Below the pieces are notes generated by a model. It had not been told where the DNA came from. It made no database searches and saw nothing but the letters and a program-made list of their open reading frames with translations. The translations under genes were made by a program, and so were the position numbers. Positions 1 through 10,785 of a stretch of 55,699 nt of DNA are shown here, in pieces. Within the stretch, counting starts at the first letter, position 1. Each line of letters starts with the position of its first letter. The DNA is from Phaeoceros laevis (taxonomy: Eukaryota; Anthocerotophyta; Anthocerotopsida; Notothyladales): positions 176,163 to 231,861 of the forward strand of contig JBNGIQ010009464.1 of NCBI GenBank assembly GCA_049999765.1. Direction: 5' to 3'.

Positions 1-206
1 GGTAGCCCAAGTGCAGCGGCTGCAAGAAACCACTTGAATTCATCACCCATCCTGTCCTTGACTTCCTAAAACATTACCCACAATGTCATTTGCACTGAGG
101 TCAGCAGAATACTCACATCAACCAAGAAAAGATGGATATGGAAGGATGGAAGAAAACCTCGGCAAAACCTGTAAGTTGCCCAGCAGGGAGAGATTGGCTA
201 ACTTGC

Positions 207-374
207 CTATTTTATCTGTTTGCAGGTGGCCATTGCTCCATCGACCAGCCGGAGTCCCAGGCCAGGACTTGCCATATGGTTCTTTCCAGCTGTCTGCAGA
301 TTGCTCGCGGTTTCCTGTATCAGCATAACTGTCTCCAAAAGCGAAGAGGGCCACCGGACTTGCATTAACATGAG
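207..374 (-). CDS. GDSL esterase/lipase, 5' exon (partial gene)
   Basis: The minus-strand exon encodes ...VALFAFGDSYADTGN followed by GRWSNGHLQTD. This is block I of plant GDSL hydrolases; the Ser of GDSY is the nucleophile. The exon seems to begin after an AG at about 375-376, so the signal peptide would lie on an upstream exon that I could not place. The frame stays open below 207, but a GC-type donor near 206 and AG sites further down suggest splicing; the rest of the gene runs off the window at base 1. Family members are secreted lipases or acyl-esterases with a Ser-Asp-His triad; only the Ser block is visible. No stop interrupts the exon, so it may be a live gene cut by the window edge. 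Confidence 0.6.
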   Translation of the reverse strand, partial: LMLMQVRWPSSLLETVMLIQETASNLQTAGKNHMASPGLGLRLVDGAMATCKQIK

Positions 375-375
375 C

Positions 376-1891
376 TGACCATCACAAGACGTCAGTTAGT
401 TTGGGCCCCCAGTCAGATTTTGTCATATGAAACACACCAGCGTTTCTGTGTGCTGCACAGCAGTCTAGGTTTGCAAGCCAAAACAGAGGAGTGCGTACTA
501 GCTAGTACAATGCAACAATGAAAAGGGAACCTCTTCCGGGTTAAGGAGTTGTTCAGGATTTATGCTCCTGACCTAAGCAGAGGCAGAAGGTCACGACAAA
601 TGCTTTTGTTCCAAAAGACGTGCACCGACGGAGGCCCATCGCAGCCACTGACGGTTGACCACAATCACCAGGCAAGGCTCCAGCCTCCAGCAGAGCGTCA
701 GATAGATTCGGTGATGATTTTCAAAGAACTGAGGAGAACCAACTGGTAGTCAGTTCTACACTCCTGGCACCAGACAAAAATCTCCCGCACATTTGTCACT
801 GTGAATCTAGCTACTTACAATGTCACAAGACCTCCTTCAGTTTTCTGCGAAACAAGTGGCGCCACAGGGAAAGGCAGAGGCTTACCGAAACGAGGTGAAC
901 TCAAAACTCCGGAATGTCTGCAGTTTGCTGAATCTTGAAGCTCCAATCCGCGTGCGGAGAAGCTCAAACTGCACTCAAATGCCACTCCGCAGGCGAACAC
1001 AAGACCAAAATGGGGAAGTGGCCACTCCCATTACGTTTTGGAGGCACAACTGAAAATCGCCTCATGAAGTGCGTTGTTGAAGTCGTCGGGGTCCTCCGCA
1101 GATCTGTATGCCGCCTGTGTGCGGTGTATTTTGCTCAACATCCCGGGGAAACAGGTAAGGGAGGATGTACGGGGCCCGTCGACACTTGTTTACTCCGCGC
1201 CCATTATTGGCTGCTTTCGGATCCCGCAAAGGTGGCCCAAGTTTGTCTACATCCTCAACTTGCCCTGCCCCTGTGACCGAGCTGGGCACGTGGGACAAAT
1301 AGTGTGAGTAAAACTACAGCAGAAGGTCAACTGACAGATAGAGTTTTGCAATGTCTGCGATCGCCTTCCTCCTATGCAATGTATGCATGCCAGAAATTTT
1401 TCATTACAAACGAGTAAACTTGTGCTGCCAAAAGTGCCTTCAGTTGTATCTCCAGCTCAGATGAAACTGCTTTTTCTCAAGCAGTTGTGGAATGTGAAAG
1501 AGTTGTAATACCACATACATGTGTATGGTCAGCTGGTTAAAAGTTTCCCTTGGTTTGCCATGCTGAAACATGCTTACAAGTGCGCAGGTGCACCTGCCGA
1601 GATGACTGCCTAATCCCTGTTCATGCTGAGTATCTGCTTACCATTCTCCACAGTTTTGACACTTGACTTTTCTGACCATACGCATGGCCAGGATTATGGT
1701 TGGACGCAGAGTGAGCCGGGCATGTGAAGTTGAACGAGTTCCTTGCAGGCTGGTGCTTTCACCGGTAGTCTCTTCCACCACCGGAAGCAACAGTCAAGTT
1801 CGCTTTTCTCTGTCTCAGAATTGAGACACTTGGATGCACCGGGTCCATGTAACATACTGCATGATATGACCCAGGGCTGTGTCTTAAGAAT
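376..1891. other. No recognised gene
   Basis: Only short overlapping open frames on both strands, none resembling a family I know. Upstream exons of the CHAT gene (plus) or the signal-peptide exon of the GDSL gene (minus) should lie here but could not be identified. Confidence 0.4.
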
Positions 1892-4001
1892 ATGTGCAGC
1901 AGACAGAAGGCGGTGGTTGGGCTTCAGAAGGCAGCCTCCCTCCTGGAGGCCATCATCGATGACATCCAGCAGCGGCAGCTTCCTGTTTCGAAGCACCTTG
2001 TGAGGGCACTGGTGTTTGCGCTCGCACACCAAGCCGACGTCTACATGGCACTAAACAAGGACGATGTGAAAGGTCTGGAAGCCAAGATTCAGAGGATACA
2101 GACGCTGGACCCGAATGCAGGCACAGTGTGCCAACTGCGGGTGCGGCTCTTGTTGGCGAAAGGGGAAAGGGAGGGAGCAGTGGAGTCGATGAGGGAATTG
2201 TTTCTGCTCATGGCGGAGCGGCAGGAGGGCAGAGGAGGTGACGACGACAACTGGATCACGGACTATGACCTGAGCCTGGGGGACTCAACTGGCGTTAACC
2301 GAGGCAGGATGCGCCTCTTCATGCACCGGGTACAGTCGGCCATGGATTCCACGCCTCACGACTTCGACAGGGACGACGGGAAAGCCCTGGACATGCTGCT
2401 CAGTACGCTGCAGGCCTGCGGACCCAACGTCGCGCTGCTCGAGTACTCGTGCTTTCGGCAGAAGCTCCGTGTCTACAGCCTGTTCAGGATCAGCGATACT
2501 AGCACTAAGGATCCGGCCGGCTTCGCATCCCCGGTGGAGATCAGGTGCAGACCTTTAAATTTGGACTGCCCGAGCATCCAGCGGTTGGTGAACAAGGCTC
2601 GCGATTCCATCATCGCCAGGCCGCAGCAGAAAGGAGAAGCAGCGGCAGCAGCGACTGACAAGTACCTAGCGCAGCTGCACAGCCTCCTGATGGCCCCGGT
2701 GCTCGAGCGCCTGCCCGATTCCTGCGACACCCTCATCTTCGTGCTAGACGGCTGCCTCTCCCTGGTGCCCTTTGCCGCCCTCTACGACGAGAGAGCCGAG
2801 CAATTCCGCATCCAGCAGAAGCAGGTGGTGGTGGCGCCCTGCTTGCGGGCTCTCCACCGCTGTCTGGACCTCCAGGACCGCTTCTTCTGCACCGCCAGCA
2901 CCCAGCTGCAACAGCCCTTCGTGGCCGGCAACCCGTTCCCCATGGGCTTGGGCATGCCTCAGCTGCCACACGCACAGGAGGAGGCTGCGGCGGTGGCGGA
3001 CATCCTGGGCGTTAAGCCTTGCTTGGGCGCCGCCGTCACCAAAGAGGCGGTGTTCAAGGGGCTGGGTCACAGCAGCGTTGTCGTGTTGGCCAGCCATGCG
3101 ATTGTCAGCCCCAAGTTCCCTGCCGGAGCATTGGTGCTCCAAGGCCCCAGTTTAAGTCATGATCCCGACATGGCTAGCAGACCAGTGCTGCTTCCACTGA
3201 GAGGTCTTTTGGGAGCAATACCATCTGTAACGGAAAGAGATCAAGTCCTCACTGCGGACGAGCTGTCAGTCATGCGCATTCGAGCAGGTTTGGTGGTTCT
3301 CAGTGCTTGTGAAACAGGCCTAGGGCGAGGAGAGGTGACACCCGAAGGCGTTCTAGGACTGGGACGGCCACTCCTCCAGGCCGGGGCAGCAACCACAGTC
3401 CTCTCTCTGTGGAAGGTTGATGACCACGCCACCAAGCGCCTCATCACAGGTTCGTGAACTCACCACCTCCCTCCTCCGTACAGGTCTTCCACCACATTGT
3501 TCACACCTGTAGGTGTGAACGTGAAATTGCTGTGAAATTGCAAGTTCACAGTTTGAGACCTACCTAGCCTTGGAATTGGCTGGGCGTGCCTCATCGTATG
3601 AATTCATGATATTGCACATGTCATGCTGCTTTTCATTGGAGGACTTCTTGAGTTGCAACTGCTGATCAATCAGCATAATATTATGTGTGCGTACCTCAGA
3701 GATGTTCCAGGAGCTGCACAAAGGAGAGCTAGTAGGGACGGCTCTGCGCAAGGCAATGCTGAAGATGATCCAGGAAGGCAGCAGCATCAGCCAGTGGGCA
3801 CCCTTCTTCATTTTCGGCTCCCCAACCATGCACTTGAGAAATGTCACCATGCGCACAGCAAAAAAGAAGATGAACGGCAGCAGCCCCGAGCTAGAGCTAG
3901 GCGATGGGATGCAACAAGTTCAGCGTCCAACAAGTGATGCAACATGGTCTCCCATGGAGGTGAAGGATTCTCCTACTTTTGGACACCAAGTGCTTGTGTG
4001 A
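1892..4001 (+). CDS. TPR/CHAT-domain caspase-like protein
   Basis: Two exons are visible: 1892-3449 and 3700-4001. The split codon (G|AG) restores one frame. The N-terminal ~130 residues are helical and TPR-like. A CHAT (caspase HetF associated with TPRs) domain follows, with the motif VFVLDG-like strand, the His block VVVLASHAIVSP and the Cys block LVVLSACETGLG, i.e. a conserved His-Cys dyad. The second exon supplies the typical CHAT end, SISQWAPFFIFGSP, then a low-complexity tail. Total about 620 residues. The ATG at 1892 lies just before a possible AG acceptor (about 1902), so this ATG may be intronic and the real protein may have more TPRs upstream. CHAT proteins are clan CD cysteine-protease relatives; the substrate is unknown. 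No frameshift was seen. Confidence 0.8.
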
Positions 4002-4096
4002 GATTTTGGCCCAAAAAAAACCTAAAAAATCGATGTACAAGTTTGTGGCATTGCCACAAATTCACCATCGAGCGCTGACGATCAAGCCGCTGTGCA

Positions 4097-4948
4097 GGCA
4101 GAACTACTAGGGACCCACGAATCTGCGTGGCTGGACAGCTCAACCGGCGCCATCTGCCGGCGCCTGTTCCCCAGAAGCCTCAACATCTCGTGGAGGGACG
4201 CGGAGCAGTACTGGAGATGCCGCACTTTGGACTCTTCCACCAATTCCAACGAGCTCTTTGGAGTGGTTGGAGCCTCATAGTGCCTCCTGTGCACGACCAC
4301 CATTTCGTGCTCATTGACAAGCAGGTGTGCTGGCTGAACCTCCGGGGCCGGATGGTGGTCGCGCTCATTGACGAGCAGGTGTGCTGGCTGGACCTCCGGG
4401 GCCGGATCCTCTGGGGCCGAACCATCAAGGGTGCCTTGACGCCCGGGACCGTCTACACCCTCTCCTGGAGACTCAGGTCCGCGCCATTTACCGGAGCCTC
4501 GGGGTTGAATGAGCATCCCGTCGGCTTTTACCTGGACACCAGTGACGGGCAGCACCACGTCGTGGACGCCTACCTCGACCCCCCCGCGGGCGGCGAAATC
4601 GGTGGTGAGGTCGAGCCTGAGGGGGCCGGCCTGAGGAGCAGGGTTAATGTTTCCCGGGCCGAAGATGGCTGGTACGAGTACGATGTCGCGGATTTTAGTG
4701 TGCCTGCCCCTGCCCATGGCCAGGATGAGCTTCAAGTTACGTTTGGGATGTGGGAGCACACCTTGAATTGGAAGTGCGGCTTGCTTGTCCACAGTGTTGT
4801 GCTGCGTCCACGCCAGGCGCTTTCTTCCTCCACTGGCATGCACAGCAGCAGGCCTCCTAGGCCCAGTTTACCAGATGGAACTATGTCAGGCGCGGCCCTG
4901 GTGGGGATTGGGCAGTCTGCCGGAGTCAGCCAGGTTGAGAATGCCTAA
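4097..4948 (+). pseudogene. PP2 (Nictaba-like lectin) domain, frameshifted copy
   Basis: Clear match to the PP2 half of the intact F-box/PP2 gene at 24298-25308. The start AWLDSSTGAICRRLF and NISWRDAEQYW is in one frame; from about 4280 the match continues in another frame (CWLNLRGR ... YTLSWRL ... GWYEYDVADF ... NWKCGLLVHSVVLRP), so there is at least one indel. A 54-bp in-frame tandem duplication (4309-4362 and 4363-4416) repeats the LIDxQVCWLxLRGR block. The F-box half is absent upstream. The PP2 domain in the family binds N-glycan or GlcNAc-type sugars, usually as the substrate receptor of an SCF ubiquitin ligase. A short intron across 4240-4300 that rescues the frame cannot be excluded, but the lost F-box and the duplication favour a relic. 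Confidence 0.7.
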
Positions 4949-6420
4949 AGTTGCTTTGCAGGTGAATGTCCGAGCAGCAGATGTTCTTGTAAATTTATGC
5001 ATGCGCATGCTGATTTGTTGTACATAGGGCAATTGCAACAGGTTTGAACATCTGCTGCTTTTCTGCACTGCTTCAACATTCCTTCTACTGGTTTTGGGTG
5101 AATGAATGAATTCTAGTGTAGTGCTGCCCAGGTATACTTGTAACATCAGGCAGGCAGGCAGAATGGAGCTAGTGACCTTGGGCCAAAAGCCATGGCGCTG
5201 GCCCTGCGTCGAGGATGAGCTCGTCGGGGGTCGGGGACTGGGCGGGCCAGCCAGCACTGCAAAGGCGCCAGCTGGCCCATCAAGGAGGATTTACCATGCA
5301 GTCGGACTTGGTCATTTTGACAAATTTAAGCTTCTTGTAACTAGTGCAGCTGGATACACAGGACTTCATTTGGGACGAGCGTGATATATATCTGGAACGG
5401 TGCGTTTCTTGCTGCTTTTAGATGACACTGCATGACTTGCTGTAAGTCTGCGACTGTGTGGTGTGAGCTCACTGCAATCTGCGACTGTGCGGTGTGAGCT
5501 CACTGCAATTTTCATTGCAGGTACTCTGGACCCAACCTGCTGCCTGCAGGCAATATATGGATATAATGGAAACAAGCCATGAGGCACCTCATAACAAGGG
5601 AGCAGCTTTAACATTGCATATGTACGTACTGGGAATTTTGAAGGAGTCAACATGGACTGAGAGGGGTATGGGAGCACATGAAAAATACAAGATTAGCATC
5701 ACAGCCTGAGGCTGAGTCAACAGTTTTAGTACAGAAAACTTTTGGAGAAAATGTTCCATCTTAAGTACTTGGTAAATTGAAGTTACCGGAAGCTTCAACA
5801 CAAAGCCTACCTTTAGGTTCCAACGGCTACTCCCAAAGGGTCTCTGTTGCAGATGAGAGGGCACTTCCTTCAATGTCACAAGCATAATCACCGCTTGGGT
5901 CTTTCCAGGAGCATCTCCCACCAGAATTCAGATTCAATGAAACTTAGGTGGAATTTCTAGTAATCTGGTGCTCCCGAACTTAGGCAACCTTGCGGCCTTT
6001 CTCAAAATTTCTCATGGAATGTGTACAGCCTGCACCAAAGAAAGTTGACAGTTCAGAAAACAAACTTGTAGGTAGTAGGACAGGTGCTGGTGCTGTAGAG
6101 TAAATAGGCAGCCAAGGACATGGGCAAACCTTCCAACAAACCATTCTCTTTTGGCCTTAAAAGAGCCTCTGAAGGCTTGCAAGAGCCTCTCTATGCTAAG
6201 TACTGCCGAGAACGGAGTACAACAACCTGTCTTGATTACGAGCAAAATTTCGGTTCAGATCACATAACAGCCCCGCCCTTGGGAAACACAAAACCTGGGC
6301 ACTCTTCGGAAACTATGCCAATGCACCACTATGAAACACTGGGACACCCAAAGTTTGGGATCACAAACACAACTTGCTGGAATGAACAACAGGCACGAGT
6401 ACACTCATCAAATCTCAGCA
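4949..6420. other. Intergenic; no gene recognised
   Basis: Short open frames only. A minus-strand open stretch at 5790-5920 has exon-like edges but no recognisable family. Parts of 6090-6320 (minus) may extend the PPR relic to the right but are too decayed to claim. Confidence 0.4.
5447..5508. repeat. 31-bp tandem repeat, two units
   Basis: Unit TCTGCGACTGTG-GGTGTGAG... occurs at 5447 and again at 5478 with one mismatch. Confidence 0.8.
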
Positions 6421-6429
6421 CTTACAAGC

Positions 6430-7205
6430 ACTTTCTTTCATATGCTTCCCATCACCTTTGTACTCTTCTTCTACAGCAGCCAGGCTACTGCAAGCCTTCA
6501 TTGCCCTAAAAAAGTGTGCAAGGCATCTTCTCAAAAACATGGCTGGCATCCACCGGGCTCCCACATTTAGCGAGTTCCCTACAAACACAATCGACTCTGA
6601 TCCATTTTTTACCACCTCTTCGTAAATTCGCCTCAAGTGCACCTTGGAGGCTTGGAGGTCCTGTATGCCACTGTCTTCAACACAGACACATGTATGAACT
6701 GGGTTTAACTCCACCAACCTGCTTTTCGCGGAACACTCTGATAGCTTGTCTGTTTTGCCCAGCCTTCATATGTTGCCACTTCAGAGCAGTCCAGGAAAAG
6801 TCGTCACCTTGAGGAGACCTAAGTGCATCAGCACTTCCAAATGGACATTCACCATTATCCAAAATCGTCCCACTCTGAACCCTCCTTTCTAAATCAGGTG
6901 GCACTTTCAAGCAGTTCTCTTTTTACAATCCCTGTCCTCCTGTATGGCACCAGAACTTGCACAAGCTTTCAGAAGGCAAACATATGGAACAGGGATTGCT
7001 AGATTTAAATCAGGCCCTCCTACTCCATACTTGCATACAATTCGAGTGCCTGGGGACCGAGCCCGTGCTCGGCTTACCCATTTATCACGGTATTCCAAGT
7101 CACTACATTCCCTGTGGCCAGACTTACAAACGGCTTGCGTTCATCTTCCAACTGGCCACATTTTGCATTCGTATTTAGGAGGCAAGTTCCCAGTACCACG
7201 TCCAC
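6430..7205 (-). pseudogene. PPR protein relic (PLS-type repeats)
   Basis: On the minus strand, successive fragments in changing frames read like plant organelle PPR repeats: [20 protein letters not shown] and GNVVTWNTVING (about 7190-7075), VCLLKACASSGAIQ (about 6990-6930), FSWTALKWQHMKAGQNRQAI then VFREKQVGGVKPSSY (about 6790-6690), and VHLRRIYEEVVKNGSES then VFVGNSL (about 6640-6550). A later MKACSSLAAVEEE is also repeat-like. Frame changes between the pieces and substitutions inside conserved positions (NTNAKCG for the usual NxYAKCG) mark it as dead. Live relatives bind organellar RNA for editing or processing. Its 5' side abuts an EBP2 gene fragment at 7212, so it sits in rearranged DNA. 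Confidence 0.72.
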
Positions 7206-7211
7206 CGTCAA

Positions 7212-7378
7212 GAAATCCTCTACCACGACCTCCTCCTCTGGAACCACCTCTGAAACCACCTCTGGAACCACCTCTGGAACCACCTCTGGAACTACCTCTG
7301 AAACCACCTCTGGAACCACCTCGCGAGCCCCCCCTTGACCCTCCTCTAAACCCTCCCTTAAAATCCCCCACGTCTGCC
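7212..7378 (-). repeat. EBP2 RGG-tail fragment, antisense copy 1
   Basis: Minus-strand sequence matches the RGG-coding tail of the EBP2 gene (about 21050-21190): it starts in the [13 protein letters not shown] block and ends at GGGRGRG, where similarity stops abruptly and PPR-derived sequence begins. It is a gene fragment, not an independent gene, though the frame is still open. Confidence 0.8.
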
Positions 7379-7770
7379 AAGCACAGCTTGAACGGTTCAG
7401 TTAACAAGAAGAAAATCCCATGTGTACACCTGAAAGACGCATTTCAACAACTTCACTGTTGTCACAGATATATAGGGACCTCAGCAAAGATTCCTCGAGT
7501 ATTACCTAGGGGCACAACATAAAACCGTCAACCATAACCTCCTATTCCTTCCAAGATAACACTTCATTGTGATCACAGAAACTAAAACGAAGCCTTCAAC
7601 AAACCAGCATACCTGTAGATCCTACACTTCTTATCATAGTTTTCTGGTGAGAATTATCCTATACCCCAAGGCTCATCGACAAGGATGTGGTCTTGTTCAC
7701 TGATTTGCCATCCGCAAGAAACTGTGCAGTGATGAACTTCCTTGTCAATGTATAGACCTCACGTCTCAGT

Positions 7771-7831
7771 GGGACACTGAGAGACGTGACGGGGCGCAGC
7801 CGTCCATTTCCGTCACGTCTCTCGGTGTCCC
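7771..7831. repeat. Long inverted repeat / hairpin
   Basis: Left arm 7771-7792 and right arm 7810-7831 are reverse complements over 22 bp with one mismatch, separated by a 17-base loop. Part of the left arm (around 7768-7782) is complementary again to 7857-7871. Confidence 0.8.
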
Positions 7832-8097
7832 CGGACGCGCCTGGGTCACGGCTCTCAATGTCCCACTGAAAGACGCTGTCGAAGAGGAATACATCCATGG
7901 CTGCCATAGGCATGCGCAACCACGCCCCACAGCTGCGCCAGGGAAGCAGCTGCTGCGATGCCTGCTGTCATTAATCGCTGGCGCCTCCACATTGCTGAGC
8001 ACTGCTAGCTAGCTATATAGCGCTGCTGAAGGCGCGCAGCATCTTAGTTAGGTGTGTGTAGGCGGACAAGAAGACTGCTGCTGACCAGTAGCTATCG

Positions 8098-8190
8098 AAA
8101 CGCGTTTCCGGTAGCGTTTCGGGTGCTGTAGGAGGTTGACGGTTTATTCTACGCGAGTGCTGCTCTTTCTTTGTAAGGCACCGTGTGTGT
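8098..8190. repeat. Dispersed repeat, second copy at about 11815-11910
   Basis: The stretch with CGTTTCGGGTGCTGTAGGAG and CGAGTGCTGCTCTTTC recurs, diverged, at about 11829-11885. Same orientation; identity unknown, probably a transposon piece. Confidence 0.6.
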
Positions 8191-8206
8191 GTAAGATTCT
8201 GTGTGC

Positions 8207-8779
8207 TCATGACTGCGTGTCGGAACTGAGAAATCCTGTCGTCCGAGTCTGATGACAACGATGGTTACGGACAGTGTCAGTGGAAGAGCTATCATTCAGC
8301 ACCAGGCCAGATGTCACCTCTCTAGAAGCCTCATTCAGCCCAGTACTGTGTTGAGATTCTGTGTCAGACCCTGCCAATACTATCAGTTGCCTTCAGCTTG
8401 AATTTTGAAAGGTGCATACTGTACGCTTCGTCCTAGAAGTTCTCACATTTCTTCCAGACTACGAATGCGTGCCCTCACAAGAACCCGAAAGTTAACACAC
8501 ATCATTAAACGCAGAAATGTCAAAAGTTTCATCTGCAACAGCCTTCTTAAGGAAGATTGTAAACTCATCTCCAAGCACGATCCTCCAAATGACACAAGCT
8601 ATATAAGCTTCCTACATGTCGGATCATCTGCTTGGGAAAAATTGCCGAGCTGTCACCTGGACAAAATCAGGTTGCACAGCTAGAAGGCTGGAAGCAAATC
8701 CAGCCCTCAAACTACCCCTCACCGTTTCCCTCGACCTCCTCTACCACGACCTCCTCTGGAACCACCTCTAGAACCACCT
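8207..8779 (-). repeat. EBP2 3' end plus downstream sequence, antisense copy 2
   Basis: Minus-strand sequence matches EBP2 from the last RGG codons and the stop (about 21120-21205) through some 500 bp of downstream sequence (to about 21707). Divergence is modest, with a few small indels. Because it includes sequence beyond the stop codon, it was copied from DNA or a long transcript, not only from the coding part. Confidence 0.82.
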
Positions 8780-8802
8780 GCTCTGCTCTGATCCAACCCT
8801 TC

Positions 8803-9330
8803 TTCAGGTGCTCTGCAGAATTGAGCAGTCATGTCAACAGCACAGAGCAATCCAATCACGTAGCAAGGAGCAATCCAACAATAAAGAGCACTACTTACAA
8901 ATTCCTGCACACAAGGACTTTCTAAAGTGCCTGAGCAAAGCGATTTTATTTGACTTTTCAAAGAGTGCTTCAGCACCCTTGTGCGAACCTCCGACATGCC
9001 TGAAAAGTGCAAAGCCAAGATATCAACATTTTGGTTCTGTAAAAAACCAACTTACTAATGACGTACACATATGAGGTAAGTAGTACCTGCACACGTTCCC
9101 GATTCCGTTCCAGCTGAGGAAAAATCCTGCTGAAGAAACTTTTCCACTATTTCAGACAGCTTGGCTTCAACAATGCAAGGGCCGGATGTTTTAGGACTTT
9201 CCCTGGTCAACGGGCCCAACCAGGTCGGCTCAGAGGAGAAAGAAATGGTAGGAGCCACCCTTGAACTGGAAGGGGAGAACCAGTTTTTCTGCGGGTACAA
9301 CGGATGCAGAAATAAGATTTCCAAGTTTCA
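8803..9330 (-). pseudogene. 5' fragment of unrecognised gene (duplicate of 27700-28245)
   Basis: Carries counterparts of two exons of the 26.3-28.2 kb gene: one ending near 9095 and one at about 9040-8906 (GMSEVRTRVLKHSLKSQIKS). The downstream exons of the partner are missing; EBP2-derived sequence lies there instead. Hence a truncated, presumably dead copy. Confidence 0.55.
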
Positions 9331-9462
9331 CATGCACAAATGACTTTGCAAATAAATACACTCAGCATTGTCAAGACTGGTGTCCATACAGCACATCTTC
9401 TGCTGTCAGTGGTTGATAAGGTTTGGAAGATGAGTCTAAGTTACACACGAAAATTAAGACGG

Positions 9463-9978
9463 ACTAGAAGGGCAAAAAACGCACAATCCCATCGCCGACA
9501 GTCTGAAGCTTGTCCGCCAGCCCAGTGCCAGTCATTTTAGATTTGATATCTTGCCATACTCCAGATGGCCACCGGCTTCCGGATGAACTTCAAACGCGTG
9601 GGACTCGCCTGCACATCCAAGACACCGCACAACGGTCAACATACATACAGGGCACGTACCTAGCCTGCCGCAAGCCCCGACTCCACACCACAAGCACACA
9701 AAGATCCTCTCACCTTCCGAGTACTCGAGCAGGGACTTGCCCGGCCGGTGAATAAACCTGTGCCTGAAATTCTTGGGGAGATGGTGCACCGGCTGCACGT
9801 CTGCATCTCCTCCGAGAGAGCTGGACCTACGCCCGCCTCCGTCCTCCGCAGAGGCATCCGCATGCTGCCTCCTGAATGTCTGCACAGGGATGAAACCCTG
9901 CACCAGCGACGGCAGGGCCACTGCCACCACGCATAGCAGCAGCAACGCCCGCCCGGCTCCTCCTGCCATGGCACGCAT
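9463..9978 (-). pseudogene. His-rich secreted protein, decayed copy
   Basis: Duplicate of the gene at 28363-29079. The signal-peptide exon is intact (ALLLLCVVAVALPSLVQG), as is the intron. In the second exon, 195 bp (65 codons) corresponding to 28486-28680 are deleted, removing the whole His-rich core. A further one-base deletion in the GGxPSG codons then shifts the frame, so translation ends early at ...GKISNLK. The deletion alone would have kept the frame; the single-base loss kills it. Confidence 0.75.
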
Positions 9979-10785
9979 GGAATAGGTGCGGCCAAGCCCC
10001 AGATGGCGCAACTTCTGCCCGGGAAACCGCAATCTCACCAAGACAAGGTGTACACTCAATGTAACAGCCGAAGAAGTTGGCAATCAGATCTGTTCTGCAG
10101 GCAACAAACAAGAAATCAGGTTGCGGCAACGCTCAAGCATGGGCGATCATGGATGGACGTGCCTAAGACTCGCAGGTACCCACACAACAGCTCCGCACGA
10201 TCTGGGCAGTCCTAGCGCGCTCCTCGCGTGTTCTTGGAAGGATCCTCCGAGGAAAGCCGCATACTACCTTTGACGAAACCCCGGGACCCCAGACTGCCTG
10301 TAGTAGAGTTGTTAGCGAGAGTGGTACTTCTACTGAGTGTTGGGCCACTCGATTCCCAATTGGGGCATTAGTGGGCCTCGGTGGCATTGTTCTCAACTTG
10401 CTCTAGTACCCCTCCAAGGTTAAGTTGCGATAATGCACAAGATAGCCTGGCTCCTGCAAGTAGAGATTGACCACCACATTCCACGCCTCTCCCGTGGGAT
10501 GGACGCCATCCGAGAAGAAATGGATACTAGGAGTATAATTTGAAACAAATAAAGATCAAACAAATACCTATAATCTTGCATTATACCATTAGCTCTACCC
10601 TTATGCACTCTTGAGTTGTATAAGTACCAATACACTTGTATTATCCGGCATTTAGCAAAGCAATCACAAACGCATTGTAGTTATTGCGTAAGGACTTCCA
10701 GCCCTAGCTAGGCAGCTGTTGCAATTGCTTTGGTAAGGCAGGAAAGATATTCATTCTGTTTAACTAGATGCTACGAAGCCAGAGG

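Larger units (their letters stand above)
8803..10268. repeat. Segmental duplication, copy 1 (partner 27700-29612)
   Basis: Collinear, same-orientation match to 27700-29612 beginning at TTCAGGTGCTCTGCAG. It covers exons of an unrecognised minus-strand gene and the whole His-rich secreted gene. Continuous similarity ends at about 10162 / 29262. A further short match (GCGCGCTCCTCGCGTGTTC) at 10217 / 29560 shows that about 300 bp are present only in copy 2. Confidence 0.88.
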
